Of a DNA stretch of 64,000 nucleotides, positions 45,614 through 57,383 are shown piece by piece (position 1 is the first letter of the stretch; each line of letters begins with the position of its first letter). A program made the translations under genes and the position numbers. Below the pieces are notes generated by a model that was given only the letters and a program-made list of their open reading frames with translations, had not been told where the DNA came from and searched no databases. The DNA comes from Orbilia blumenaviensis (lineage: Eukaryota > Ascomycota > Orbiliomycetes > Orbiliales > Orbiliaceae). The stretch lies in NCBI GenBank assembly GCA_036872755.1, contig JAVHNS010000009.1, positions 1,488,001 through 1,552,000 of the forward strand, in the 5' to 3' direction.

Positions 45614-48600
45614 GTTGGTAGAATGAAGTAGTGATAAAAGCTATTGGGGGAACTAGTAGCAGGTGGAACGCTTTAGGATAGAAGGTTGGCTATCATAGTT
45701 GCTTGACTTGCTGCTTGTGAATGATCTGAGAATGGAGGGAATATTCTCTGCCTTTTATAATTCTCTCTGATAGTCTTAGGAAATGCTGCTATGCATGGCC
45801 ATATGGTCAGGGCTTGGTAATGGGGAGAGAGAGCACACTCTCAGCGAAGGAGATGATTGATCTCGTATCGAACATGCAGGCAGTCTCTCGTCGCAGGAAT
45901 AGTCACCAATTGGCACAAATTTCGTATATGTCACCCATTTGGGAAGGGCCCTTGGAAGTGAACTCTCTGGACGTATGGGCCTTCGATGCATCGTATTGGT
46001 CGCCTCGTAAACGTATATACGCCACCGAGTTGGTCATCTCACGATGTAATCTATAAAATACTACCTCTCGTAGGTACTATTATAAGGCTGCAAGGGCCCA
46101 TAACCCCCACTATACCCGCTTCTATTATAGGGCATCTCGTTCAACGTTCAAACGATGGATGGGTACGAGGCTTAAAATTGTGGTTATTATAGAAAACGAA
46201 TGTACTTGTTATCAATTCGAAGACAGATTCAAATGAAAATGGTGGAATTCGAAGAATATTTCAGTGCTTTCCGATGCTTGAGCTTATGCCAATATCCTTC
46301 GTGAATCGGAGTAGCCGGTTGTGTATTTCGGAAACTCGCTTTAAATGCCACTAGATCCGATGGGTAGCCTACAATCATGTGGAACAAATATTGAGGCAGA
46401 GTCGTAGAGCTCTGGACTCTAGCCCAACGGCTAGACTAGGGTCATATGGCATTCTAGTCTTAGTGATCTGAAAGAAGAAAGAATGGCCCTCGTGGAACCC
46501 CATGTTGATGTGTGATTTACGGTATCTGATTAGGTTTGTTGAAATTGCTACGGGTCAACTAAGGACGTGATATCGAGAAAAAAGCAATTCTATAACAAAC
46601 GAGAATAGTTTGCCACCTGGTAGGGATGCAAGACCTATGTAATCGCCCCAATGGTAAATCAGATGTTAGATATTTGACTCCTAAATATAAACCCCTACTT
46701 TGACTATTGATATCATCATATGTTCTACACTATGTATTTCCAGTACAAACTTGCAAGCTGAGTTGTCTCGGATAGAATCGGTTTGGAGTGCTTAGTTATA
46801 CGAACAAGTTTACATTTTACCGTGGCGCAATAGGGCTAAATATCGAATGCCAGATTAACTCGTATGGCAACTTTAGCCTTTGTCGTGCATGAGATAGTCA
46901 TATCCCACTACTGGTATAGCAATATCTTGACGTATTTGATCGATCAACTATGTAGCACAAACTTAATAATAATAACTTTCGATCGCTGCATTGTCGATCG
47001 ATTTTAGAAACCTAGATGTCAAGAAGCAATATAGAAGCCAGCAGCCACAAGCCCTCGACCTTTGTCAGAATTACTATACAACCTAGCTGGGGGGGTAGTA
47101 AGGCTGACTATATTTTGTAAAGCCCCCCCGTAGTTTTTATTTCAAGGGAAGAATTCTAGAAGTAACGTAACAATGTCATGTGTTAACCCGTAAGCCGAGA
47201 TTTCTTCGATTAGATCTAAATCGAACTAATCGGAATGATTGGATTCTTTAGCTACAACCCGATAATTTTGATTACGTTATGATGACTGCTCCAAGCCATC
47301 TGGTTGGACTAGAGCTATACATTTGATACCCCGTGGTGCTGAAACTCCCCTGCCAACGAATTAGAGAGATACATACCACATGTGTACGCGCGCACGGGCG
47401 TTCCAGCGAACCACCTGTGCGGTTGTAGCACCAGCTGGCCGTGCAGCAACAAGTGAAAGACGGGCGAGTGTTGCAGATTGTTGTTTTATTTTTCGGACTA
47501 TACGAGTGGGGAACCGGGAAGACAAGGGTAATCGGTCAGCACAGGGCTGCTCCATACTAGGAGTTCCGCCACCTGCATCACAAGTTCTAGAGCACATGTC
47601 CCCCAAAATTGGCCAACCCCCACATTTGCATGTGTATTGATGCGCATATATACCGTCATAACCTGCGTAAAATGAAATATGCCTCTTTTAATAGACACCC
47701 ATATCCAAAAGTAAAACATTTAGCTATTGGGTACGAATCGGTACTTGTAGTTAGCATATTTGAATTTACCCACTCGATAACTCGAGTACCGAGCGAAATA
47801 GAGATCAAATTATCCATGGTGTGGAGATTGAGCTCCTAGACGCGGGACCGGGTGGAGTAGCTAGCTATGTAACTAACGAGCGAACGGGACGGGACGGGTA
47901 CACGATAGCCACTTTACTGGCATTCTACTCAAATGATAGGTGAAAATGCAACCCCCCAGCTGCATCCACTTGCCGGGAAAAAGTCGGAAGATCAATGTTC
48001 CACGGTGGTCAGCACGTGGGGTCAAAAGGCTCGTGCGTTGACGATAGTAATTATAAATTTATAACAAGGCACTTGTTTAGTTATGTTTCCTTGACGGAGT
48101 TGTAAGATCGGAACTCGGTCAAAGCGAACCGTGCAGAAACCGAAACTTCGTATTCCGAGCCAGACCCACTACGGCGAATGCTATCTAGATTCCATTATGT
48201 GCTGAATTGGCTTCGTCCGCAATTCTCTTATCCGTGAAATGAAGCTGTAATACGACACTCAGAGCAGAACGGCTCGCTCAATCGACCAATCCCACCGTTT
48301 AAAAAGCGAGCATACCCCCTATCATTATCTCGGGTAGAACTATACGAGTTAATGACAGGGTCGTATTGTATGATCGCCGCAAGGATATATCTCCTGGGAA
48401 ACAGTTCCCTGGGTTCTTTGAGCCATCCAAGCTCCTTAGGGGAACCTAGGTCTATCCCAACCTAGCATGCGCATCCCACTTCTGACGTCTGGCGTGGAGC
48501 ACTTCAAAGTTGTCGGGTTTATAATTTCTTTTGTTGTTTTTGTCAACGCACTGCCTTGGGCCGGGCAACACATATGAGACGTGCCACTTTGCTGTCCTGC

Positions 48601-49173
48601 TGCGACTGAGGCGAGACTGGTCATGCTCTTCCACGACGGGGTAACTATATGTATCTTATAACTGACATAGCCAGAATGGGCTCGACCAAAATTTTCAGAA
48701 TTTCTTCCTGCCAAAATTCATATCGCTTTAGCGATTGATCAATAATTCCATTATCTCCAATCCAGACTTATGTATCTAGCTAGCTCTTAGCATGGATAAC
48801 TATGCCCCGCTGCTAGGCTCGAGGTGTGGGAAAAATGAAATGCGACTGCTTAGTGTACACTCCAAATTGAAAGGATTTGGCGTAAGAAGGGTCTCAGTGC
48901 AATACGATAAGGTGTACCTAGCTCTTAGAGGGTATGCTATTGTACGCTAGAATCCAATGTTAGTGGGCATAGACCTCTAACTCAATGGCACTAGAGCGGT
49001 TCCTAGTTTCGAGCTCTCTGCCCCTTTGTCCTTCCCTTATTCTTAGAGTGCTCTTCGATGACTTAATTTCCTGTAGCAGGTAGAATGGGTTTTGTCGGTG
49101 GCGCGTACTGAGATGATGGCCCTTCTTTGGTGGCGGTCTGGGTCAGCCAGGGTCATCGGTTTGCTGAAAAGCA
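45614..49173. other. Gene-poor stretch
   Basis: No supported gene. Frames at 47361-47640 and 48436-48714 overlap on both strands or lack domains. G7 and C7 runs near 47089-47095 and 47123-47129 could pair weakly. Confidence 0.4.
45751..45760 (-). promoter_or_regulatory. TATA-like box of the AA9 gene
   Basis: On the minus strand this reads TTATAAAAGG, about 138 nt upstream of the AA9 start codon, a reasonable core promoter position. Confidence 0.5.
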
Positions 49174-49788
49174 ATGCATATATCCACCGAAGGGACAGTT
49201 AAGAGCCTTATTGAGACATATGGGGATACAAATATTATTGACGCCTTTGTAAGGTCCCCTACAATTGAACCTGGGAGGTGGCTTGACTGTAACAGGCCAT
49301 ACTTTTCGATTTGCTCCATGCCAAACGGAATGAGGACCGAAAGTAAAAGAGCAACCGTCACTAATAATATCACTCGTTGTCTAGAACCTACCAAATCAGT
49401 AGGAACCCGCACTCGAACTGTTACTGAAAGCCGTGTCGTCTATATCTTTGAGTTTGATGGCAAGAGAGTTACTCGCACCGCCACAAAGGGACAGGCTATC
49501 ACTGAAATCGTCACTGTTATCAAGCTAGACCGCGAATCCTGTCATAGAAACTAATACCGTGACTGAAAAGGACTTTTCGAGGACGAAACCGGCGGTGACG
49601 ACGAGGAAGACAACGACGACCCAGATCTCAAGGATGGCGAAAAAGATGAATCTAATATAATCCCCGAAGATACTGATAACGGAGGCAATAACGGTGAGGA
49701 CGATGATGGTGATATTGATGATGACGAATCGTTTGATTTTGAAGGACACACAAACTCTTACGGAAAACTGAGGTTTCCTCGATCCTAG
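49174..49788 (+). pseudogene. Possible broken gene with acidic tail
   Basis: A 126-codon frame (49174-49554) contains Thr/Arg/Val-rich text (T-R-T-R-T-V-T-E-S-R-V-V-Y). Just after it, in another frame, 49567-49788 is open without an ATG and is extremely rich in Asp and Glu. The two may be one gene split by an indel, or chance. No family is recognised. The hydrophobic minus-strand frame over the acidic segment is its mirror. Confidence 0.25.
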
Positions 49789-52630
49789 AGATTTTACCCC
49801 CAGCTTTGGACTTGGGTCTCTCAAAATGCTACCACTGATGGTTACAGATGGCAGGAAACGCTGCACGAAAATACACAATATGGTTTTGGAGACGTCTAGA
49901 CAGATTGAAACCTTGTACTTGCCATTTTGTGTTTGTCAATGAAATTTAAAACCTGGGAAATATAAAATAAAAAGGCTCAGCAATAAACTGCTCAAATTCG
50001 TGCATCAGGACTACGCTCAAAGCACATAGGTATGGGCGATCCTGTAGAAATATGGACTTGGCCCCACTATTAATGTGATTGGTATGTCATTTCATGATCA
50101 AGAAACTACACCTTCAGTACCGCGGTGGGTAGAAGCATAGTTACAGCGACCACGTGGGAACTCATGTTAACTAGGCGAGGAAATATTGCGATACATTCCA
50201 GCATGCCGAGTGGCTTGGACCAATATCTAATACTATAGCGTGGCAGAGCTGCGAAAGATGTGGCAACACAGAAACCATCTATAGCTTTGTTGTATTTCGT
50301 AGCTGTCATCTACGCTGCCAAATCTCATGTTTTTCGACAAGTTAAAAGGGTTCACAGGGTTCAGTGTTTCTGAAATTTGGTAGAGGTTTTAGTCCGGCTT
50401 TGTTGATTATGTCTTAGTCTCGGTCCCAGACGCTGATCGCCATATATGCATGCAAGCTGGTGAGGTTGAAAACATCTTAGCATCAGAACATTTGTTAAGA
50501 CGAGTGTCGCCTCGCTGCAATTAAGAGAAAAAATATTAGTCTGCTCTCTGCTTCATGTTCCGACCGCATCTTTAGCGGCTTGCAATGGCCCCAAAGCTCA
50601 TTTTGTGGCGTCACGCCGCTAAATTTAACTCGCGCACATTATCTTCCGGCACCTCGACCACTTCAACACTATCCAAAACCTTGACCACATAGGTATTCGT
50701 GTCAGACTAATATATTGGTTGTTCGTTGGTGCATTTGGTAATTTAGGTTAGAGAGGACCCCACCGAGAAGCTCTGAACATTTCCAAGTTCTCCTTCGGCA
50801 TCATCTGCTGCGCTGGCCCTGATAAAGAAAACGAGGCTGCCCTGTTAAGCACGTATAAGTTTTAAGATCGTATGACTGTTCGGTATTTTGAAGAGGCTTA
50901 CTTCTTGATAAAAACGCACTTGGTTAGGGCTTTGTTTGAGTGTAAAAATCGGACTGCACTTCTAACATCGCGGCAAGATGGGACGGCTTACTAGGTATAG
51001 CATCTTTTGAGTAGTACTTCTGCTCGAAAAAGTTTCTACAAACTAAGAAATATATCGGACGAATTGGTGGGGTGGCAAGTTGGTCGATGTCTAATTCTCA
51101 ATACTTTTTTAGTTTACAGTACGAAGACAGCAGCTAGAGTCCTCCTTTCATAAGTTTGAGGTACGTCGCCCTTTGTCATTGGTGTAGGTCTTTGGATTCA
51201 AATTTTACAGCCAAATATTTTAATAAACTCAAAGTTGCCGCCATTCACAATTGTTATATGACCATTTGCCCGTATTAGAATCCGGAGCTAGGAATATCAT
51301 AGCTGTATGCAGGGAATTTCGGCTATACATCTGGGACCATACTGGGCAGTTCTAGCCATCAGAATGTTTAAGTTATAGTAGCCGAGATTTGCAATTGTAC
51401 TTTTTGTACATGTACGTACGATAAATAGCTCTGAGGCTCTATAGGCCAGCACGAAAGCTTCGCTTTAAATTTCTACCGAGAAGAATGAAATCTCGGGTTG
51501 TAGAAATCATTGAACAGGTTTCGAGCGTTAATGAACCATAAACTGAGAAGATAAAGAGACTACTGCTCGCGCCAAATGAGAAACGATACCGCTATATTAT
51601 AGTGCTATAATTCTCAAGGTCATTTTCAGCGTTTCCATATTTTGCCCAGTCAACGAGGGGTAAGACTGGAAGTTACGTAATCAATTGGCCACCGAAACTG
51701 TAGGCAACGCTTTGGCGGCATCAAACCCGAGGCGTGCAACACGGGTCGACCATGGAGTCTAGGCCTCTTCACCAAAAATGACAAAGCAAACTTGAAAAGT
51801 AGTTCAAATGTTTTTATCCCCCCAGCAGGGGTTGGTAAATAGTATAATTAAACCACCGTTATTTTATATTTTTGATTCTTGACTAGCGTTGTTAGACTCG
51901 CTGAAGGAGGCACCTGCTGACGACCATCTGTATAGCGGCTGGGCCAATTGGTTCTTCGGCTATGAAAAACCCAAACAACCAATCTATTAGCGATTCCTAT
52001 TCGCTTCATGCAACTATCCCCCATGAGATACAGAGCATTTTGTACACGACACCAGTCTTGCCGAATGAGACACGTATCCCTTGGAAGTCCGTTCTCCCCA
52101 TGGCTGCAGCTCCGCCTGTCTATAGATGGAGCTTACCGTATTTAACTTCTCTCGCTTTCGAAATAGTTCCCTTTGCTGTGTAGTTATATGGCCATGAAAA
52201 AATCATTCCCTTGATATTCTTCTCAGAGGATTGGCACCGCCTCTAAAATGGATAAATTTGGCCATACGCCGAGGGAAGTTCCTCCGCTTTTGCAATAGAC
52301 GTGTCTAGTAGAGGTCAGGTTATGTGATTGGTTGGGGGTTCGTCGTCTCCAGAAAGTGCAGCGCAGAAAAACGCGAGAGTGTGGCTGTATATGCATGCGA
52401 CTGCGGCAGAATTTGCTGCGAGGCTGCCGATTTCATGGACAATTCACCCCGCTTCCTGACAAAATAATGGGAATAAATATGCAACGCAGCCTAGAAAAAA
52501 CTTCTTTCCCATTAGAACGGCCTATGCCTGCTAAAAATCCTAATGTCGATTGGAGAGCATCCTAATTTAATCCAGCAGAATTTATTCCAGACTATACCTG
52601 AAGATCTTGGCCAGGCTTAAAACTTCTTCA
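49789..52630. other. Gene-poor stretch with possible repeat end
   Basis: No supported gene. The motif ttagtctcggtcccagacg near 50413-50431 matches the inverted-repeat family at 18718-18816 and 2960. Confidence 0.4.
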
Positions 52631-52640
52631 CTATATATAC
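52631..52640 (+). promoter_or_regulatory. TATA-like box of the second NLR
   Basis: ctatatatac lies 28 nt before the start codon at 52668. It would imply a very short 5' leader, or it may not be the main promoter. Confidence 0.35.
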
Positions 52641-52667
52641 CCGAATATTACAACCCGTCGCTTCAAA

Positions 52668-55600
52668 ATGTCAAGGGGTGGCAGACGGCTCTCATATAGC
52701 AGCAGCGACGAATTTGATACGCCTCAACCGTCAAAGAAACAGAAAACCGTCCACGATGGGTCGGATGAAGCCCTTCGCGAATCTATTTATGATGCCTCCG
52801 GCGAACCAGCGATTTGGCCCTATACAGATATCCCGCAATCATGGTCATCGGCTCGCCAATCTAGATCCCAAACCTGGTCTAGTAACGCGGGCTTGGAAGA
52901 ACAATCTCGACGTGACTGTTACACGATTGCCTGGATCTGCGCGCTTTCGGTGGAAATGGCGGCGGCTCGGGCGATGCTAGACGAGGTTCACGAGACCCTT
53001 ATCACGGACCAGAACGATAACAACACATATGTACTTGGAAGTATTGGGTTCCACCATGTGGTTCTTGCTTGTTTACCCCAATATGGAATGAATAATGCGG
53101 CAACAGTATTAACGAATCTAATACGGTCCTTCCCATCAGTCCGTCTGGGTTTAATAGTTGGGATCGGGGGCGGAGCGCCTACCATGGCGGACATTCGTCT
53201 AGGCGACATTGTTGTCGGGACGAGAGTGATGCAGTATGACTTAGGCAGGATCGTGGAGAATGGGACCATACAATGGACAGCGATTCCAAAAATTCCCCAC
53301 CCGCGGTTTGGTGCTGCTGTGGCCACTTTGAGGGCCGAACATGAATTAGGGTTTAGCAACATTCCTTCTATACTAGGGAAAAAGCTAGGTGGATGCCCAG
53401 GATATGGCCGCCCAAACCTGCCAGACGATTTGTTCGTCGCGAGTTACCAACATGCGACTTCAACACTTGGATGTGACGGATGTGAAAAATCGACTGCGGG
53501 TATATCGAATATAGTCCCACGTCGGCAGCGGCTGTCTCAGAGTCCGGTAGTCCATTACGGGGTTATCGCCTCAAGCAATCAAGTAATGAGAAGTGGTATA
53601 ACGCGAGATAAAATAGCCCGGCAACTAGATGCTATGTGTTTTGAAATGGAAGCTGCTGGATTGATGGACATTCTGCCTTGCCTTCCGATCCGGGGTATTT
53701 GTGACTACTCTGATTCTCACAAGAACAAAGACTGGCAGAAGTATGCGGCGGCCACAGCAGCAGCCTATGCCACAGAGTTGCTAGGGATATTGCCAGCTGC
53801 AGGGGCATCTAACACGGCCCCGGACGTACCAAATTCTATTGGACCAGCTCCATGCTCTCGGGATACGCACTCTGGCCAAGGACCGTTATCCGACCGTCGA
53901 TCGCAACTCCTTGAGTCCCTTAGATACGAGCAGATCGATACCCGTAAACTCACAATTAAAGCAGCACTAGCTAAAACATGTGTTTGGTTCCTAAAGAATC
54001 AGGATTATCAAGCTTGGATTGACCCAAAACGCCTGGCCGAAACCCGCGGCTTCCTATGGATCCGTGGTAAACCGGGTGCCGGAAAGTCGACAATCATGAA
54101 ATTCTTGTACACTCAGGCGAAAAGGAAATCCCATAGCAGAGGAGAGCTGGTTGCTTCATTCTTCTTCAACGCGCGGGGCGAGCAGCTAGAAAAATCTATT
54201 CCAGGAATGTATCGTTCTTTGTTACTCCAGCTACTGGAAGGGTACCCCGATCTCCAAAAGGTTCTTGACGATCCCGACCTTATCCCTCGAAATCAAATCG
54301 GATGTCCTCCTCTAAATGTGCTTCGCGACCTCTTTGCAAACGCAGTTTCCAGGCTAGGCCAGAGGTTGTTTACCTGTTTCATTGATGCGCTGGACGAATG
54401 TGATGAGCAGCAGGTCAGAACCATGGTCCAAGATCTTGAGGACTTGGCAGACCAATCAGTTGAGGTTAATATTCCGCTTCGAGTCTGCTTTTCCAGTCGA
54501 CACTACCCTTATATCAACATACGACATGGCATCCAACTGACGTTGGAGAATCAACCCGGCCATATGGAGGACTTGGCAAATTACGTTGGAAATCGTCTTA
54601 ACATCAAGGATACTGCAATGATGGAAGATTTAAGGGAGCAAATTCTCACCAAAGCTGCCGGGGTTTTTCTGTGGGTCGTTTTGGTCGTCGATATCCTGAA
54701 TGAGGAAAACGAACGAGGTAGATTGGCTGTGAGGAAAAGGCTGGCAGAGCTCCCAAGTGATTTAAGTGAACTATTCAAGGATATGTTGGGGCGGGACAAA
54801 AAGAATATGGAAGATCTTTTGTTGTGTATACTTTGGATTCTCTACGCTAAGCGTCCTCTGACACCTCAGGAATATTACCACGCTCTCTGGGCTGGATTAT
54901 CTTTAAAAGATCTTGTCGATGACGAAATACCCAATATCACCGGTTCGGATGCTACAGATGTTATTACGAGTTCTGTCATAAACTCTTCGAAGGGACTCGC
55001 CGAGATCACGAAATCCAAGAAACCGACCGTCCAATTTATCCATGAATCTGTCCGAGATTTCCTCATCAAAGACAAAGGCCTTCATGAACTATGGCCCGAC
55101 CTTGGATTTGACTGGGAAATTCCTGGTAATGACCAACTCAAGGATTGCTGTACCAAATATCTGAATCACGCTTCAGTGCAACATTTCATGACCCTACCAA
55201 TCACACCAGGATTGCGCGAGGTTATGTCGCAAAAGTACCCCTTCCTAGAATACGCCAGCCAAAACGTACTTTTACATGCCGACTCTGCAGCAGTTGCCAT
55301 TTCTCAAACCAAATTTTTGTCAGAATTTGAATTGTGTCTTCCTCATTGGACCCAGGTCGTTAACGTTTTCGAAAAGCACAGGATTCGGAAGTACAACCCT
55401 GGCATAGAGCTGCTTTACGTCCTCGCTGAAAGGGGTACGGCCAATCTGATTCTATTTGAACCTAACCGCAAATCCTTTTTCAATATTGGGCATGGTCGCT
55501 ATGGACCTCCATTGTTCGCTGCACTGGCCGTCGGTCATCATGACGTAGTAAAGACATTTCTCAAGATACAAACGCAAAATGAGCCAGCAAACTCCCCACT

Positions 55601-57290
55601 CCACGATCTATATAAACAATATTGCGAAGATAAACGCAATCGAGTGACTCTCGGTCGCGGTTTTTCTTTTAGCAGAAAGGAATCTGTCTTCCGGAAGCTC
55701 CTTGAAGTGAACAATGAGGCACTTTTAATGTTTTTATATCATTCCGGTCACCTCAATATTGACCACCAGGAATTCAAAAACATACACCACAATCAGACCT
55801 CATTGGAGTATGCGAGCCAGTCAGGGCAAGAAAGTGTGGTTCGCCTTCTCCTCAACAAGGGTACAGGCGATAAGGTGGAGAAAAAGGTGAATATACAGAG
55901 GGCATTCCTAGAAGCGGTCAGATCTGGGCACATGGCCGTGGTGGAGCTACTGCTTGCCCGTGGCGCTAATATAGAGGAAGCCGATAGCCAAGAAAGCCTG
56001 TTGTGCCATGCTATACCGAAGTGTGATGTATATCTATTCGAATTCCTGCTCGACAAAGGGGCCAAAGTTGACAGAGTTAATAAAGATGGCGAACCGCCAC
56101 TACACTTTGCTGCTCGCTTAAACAGAGTGTCTATAGTTGAGTTTCTGCTCGACAAATGGGCCAAAATTGACGAAGTTGCTGGGAATGGCGAAACGCCACT
56201 GCATTTTGCTGCTCAGGCAGGCTGCGTGTCTACGGCTGAGTTTCTGCTCGATAGAGGGGCCAAAGTTGACGGAACTAATAAAGACGGCGAAACACCATTA
56301 CATCTTGCTGCTAGATCAAGTGGGCCGCACAGCGTTATACTTGAAAAGCTGCTAGACAGAGGGGCCAAAGTTGACGGAACTAATAAAGACGGAGAAACAC
56401 CATTACATCTTGCTGCTAGGTCAAGTGGGTCGTACAGCCTCAATATTACTGAAACGCTACTAAGCAGAGGGGCCAAAGTTGACGGAACTAATAAAGACGG
56501 CGAAACACCATTACATCTTGCTGCTAGGTCAAGTGGGCCGTACAGCAACAATACAGCTATAGCACTGCTAAACAGAGGGGCCAAAATTGACGGAACTAAT
56601 AAAGACGGCGAAACACCATTACATCTTGCTGCTAGGTCAAGTGGGCCGTACAACAACAATACAGCTATAGCACTGCTAAACAGAGGGGCCAAAATTGACG
56701 GAACTAATAAAGACGGCAAAACACCATTACATCTTGCTGCTAGGTCAAGTGGGCCATTCAGCGATAATATAGCTGGAGTGCTACTAAACAGAGGGGCCAA
56801 AATTAACGGAACTAATAAAGACGGCGAAACACCATTACATCTTGCTGCTAGGTTAAATGGGCCGTACAACAACAATATAGCTGGAGTGCTACTAAACAGA
56901 GGGGCCAAAATTGATGGAACTAATAAAGATGGTGAAACACCATTACATCTTGCTGCTAGGTTAAGTGGGCCGTACAACAACAATATAGCTGGAGCGCTAC
57001 TAAGCAGAGGGGCCAAAATTGACGGAACTAATAAAGACGGCGAAACACCATTACATCTTGCTGCTAGGTCAAGTGGGTTATTCAGCGATGATATAGCTAT
57101 AGCACTGCTAGACAGAGGGGCCAAAGTTGACGGAACTAATAAAGACGGCGAAACACCATTACAACTGGCCACCCGACTTCACCGCATAGAGATCGTTAAA
57201 ATGCTACTCAGTAGGGGTGCTAGTCCTGGTGCGATAGAAAGCGGGGATACGCCCCTGGCTCTGTGGCAGAATTGGATCACGGAACAATAA
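52668..57290 (+). CDS. NLR: PNP_UDP - NACHT - ankyrin protein
   Basis: A single open frame of 1540 residues. A Ser-rich N-terminal 80 residues includes a basic P-S-K-K-Q-K-T patch (possible nuclear signal). A nucleoside-phosphorylase-type domain follows at about 84-375: Y-T-I-A-W-I-C-A-L, G-I-G-G-G at 165-169, I-R-L-G-D-I-V-V, F-E-M-E-A-A-G-L-M-D at 325-334 and C-D-Y-S-D-S. The NACHT domain has Walker A G-K-P-G-A-G-K-S-T (467-475) and Walker B F-I-D-A-L-D-E-C (571-578). The region after that includes H-E-S-V-R-D-F-L, typical of this NLR class. Weak ankyrins start near 1040 and the main array runs from about 1131 to 1530. The family is linked to non-self recognition and cell death in fungi; the ligand is unknown. 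Unlike the gene at 13553, no intron separates PNP from NACHT. Confidence 0.93.
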   Translation: MSRGGRRLSYSSSDEFDTPQPSKKQKTVHDGSDEALRESIYDASGEPAIWPYTDIPQSWSSARQSRSQTWSSNAGLEEQSRRDCYTIAWICALSVEMAAARAMLDEVHETLITDQNDNNTYVLGSIGFHHVVLACLPQYGMNNAATVLTNLIRSFPSVRLGLIVGIGGGAPTMADIRLGDIVVGTRVMQYDLGRIVENGTIQWTAIPKIPHPRFGAAVATLRAEHELGFSNIPSILGKKLGGCPGYGRPNLPDDLFVASYQHATSTLGCDGCEKSTAGISNIVPRRQRLSQSPVVHYGVIASSNQVMRSGITRDKIARQLDAMCFEMEAAGLMDILPCLPIRGICDYSDSHKNKDWQKYAAATAAAYATELLGILPAAGASNTAPDVPNSIGPAPCSRDTHSGQGPLSDRRSQLLESLRYEQIDTRKLTIKAALAKTCVWFLKNQDYQAWIDPKRLAETRGFLWIRGKPGAGKSTIMKFLYTQAKRKSHSRGELVASFFFNARGEQLEKSIPGMYRSLLLQLLEGYPDLQKVLDDPDLIPRNQIGCPPLNVLRDLFANAVSRLGQRLFTCFIDALDECDEQQVRTMVQDLEDLADQSVEVNIPLRVCFSSRHYPYINIRHGIQLTLENQPGHMEDLANYVGNRLNIKDTAMMEDLREQILTKAAGVFLWVVLVVDILNEENERGRLAVRKRLAELPSDLSELFKDMLGRDKKNMEDLLLCILWILYAKRPLTPQEYYHALWAGLSLKDLVDDEIPNITGSDATDVITSSVINSSKGLAEITKSKKPTVQFIHESVRDFLIKDKGLHELWPDLGFDWEIPGNDQLKDCCTKYLNHASVQHFMTLPITPGLREVMSQKYPFLEYASQNVLLHADSAAVAISQTKFLSEFELCLPHWTQVVNVFEKHRIRKYNPGIELLYVLAERGTANLILFEPNRKSFFNIGHGRYGPPLFAALAVGHHDVVKTFLKIQTQNEPANSPLHDLYKQYCEDKRNRVTLGRGFSFSRKESVFRKLLEVNNEALLMFLYHSGHLNIDHQEFKNIHHNQTSLEYASQSGQESVVRLLLNKGTGDKVEKKVNIQRAFLEAVRSGHMAVVELLLARGANIEEADSQESLLCHAIPKCDVYLFEFLLDKGAKVDRVNKDGEPPLHFAARLNRVSIVEFLLDKWAKIDEVAGNGETPLHFAAQAGCVSTAEFLLDRGAKVDGTNKDGETPLHLAARSSGPHSVILEKLLDRGAKVDGTNKDGETPLHLAARSSGSYSLNITETLLSRGAKVDGTNKDGETPLHLAARSSGPYSNNTAIALLNRGAKIDGTNKDGETPLHLAARSSGPYNNNTAIALLNRGAKIDGTNKDGKTPLHLAARSSGPFSDNIAGVLLNRGAKINGTNKDGETPLHLAARLNGPYNNNIAGVLLNRGAKIDGTNKDGETPLHLAARLSGPYNNNIAGALLSRGAKIDGTNKDGETPLHLAARSSGLFSDDIAIALLDRGAKVDGTNKDGETPLQLATRLHRIEIVKMLLSRGASPGAIESGDTPLALWQNWITEQ
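56256..57116 (+). repeat. Tandem ankyrin-coding repeats, 8 young units
   Basis: Units start at 56256 (105 nt), then 56361, 56469, 56577, 56685, 56793, 56901 and 57009 (108 nt each). Each encodes G-A-K-(V/I)-D-G-T-N-K-D-G-E-T-P-L-H-L-A-A-R followed by a variable S-S-G-P-Y-x-N-N segment, 35-36 residues in all instead of the usual 33. Flanking units (56058, 56157, 57117) keep 33 residues. Confidence 0.95.
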
Positions 57291-57383
57291 CTCAACTTCC
57301 GCTAGATACGGACAAAGCGAATTCAGACACGAGGGAACCCGGATGATCGAAAAATATTTTCACATACAGCAGAAAGGCGGCAG

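Noticed and set aside
45126..45626. 166-codon plus-strand frame
   Set aside because: Antisense of the spliced AA9 gene, which has full domain and intron support.
47089..47129. G7 and C7 runs as a possible stem
   Set aside because: Only homopolymers pair; the flanks do not extend the stem.
49525..49878. Minus-strand frame with apparent membrane segments
   Set aside because: It is the antisense of an Asp/Glu-rich segment, which always reads as hydrophobic residues.
56213..57172. 319-codon minus-strand frame over the ankyrin array
   Set aside because: A repeat-derived mirror frame of the NLR; it appears only because the units are in phase.
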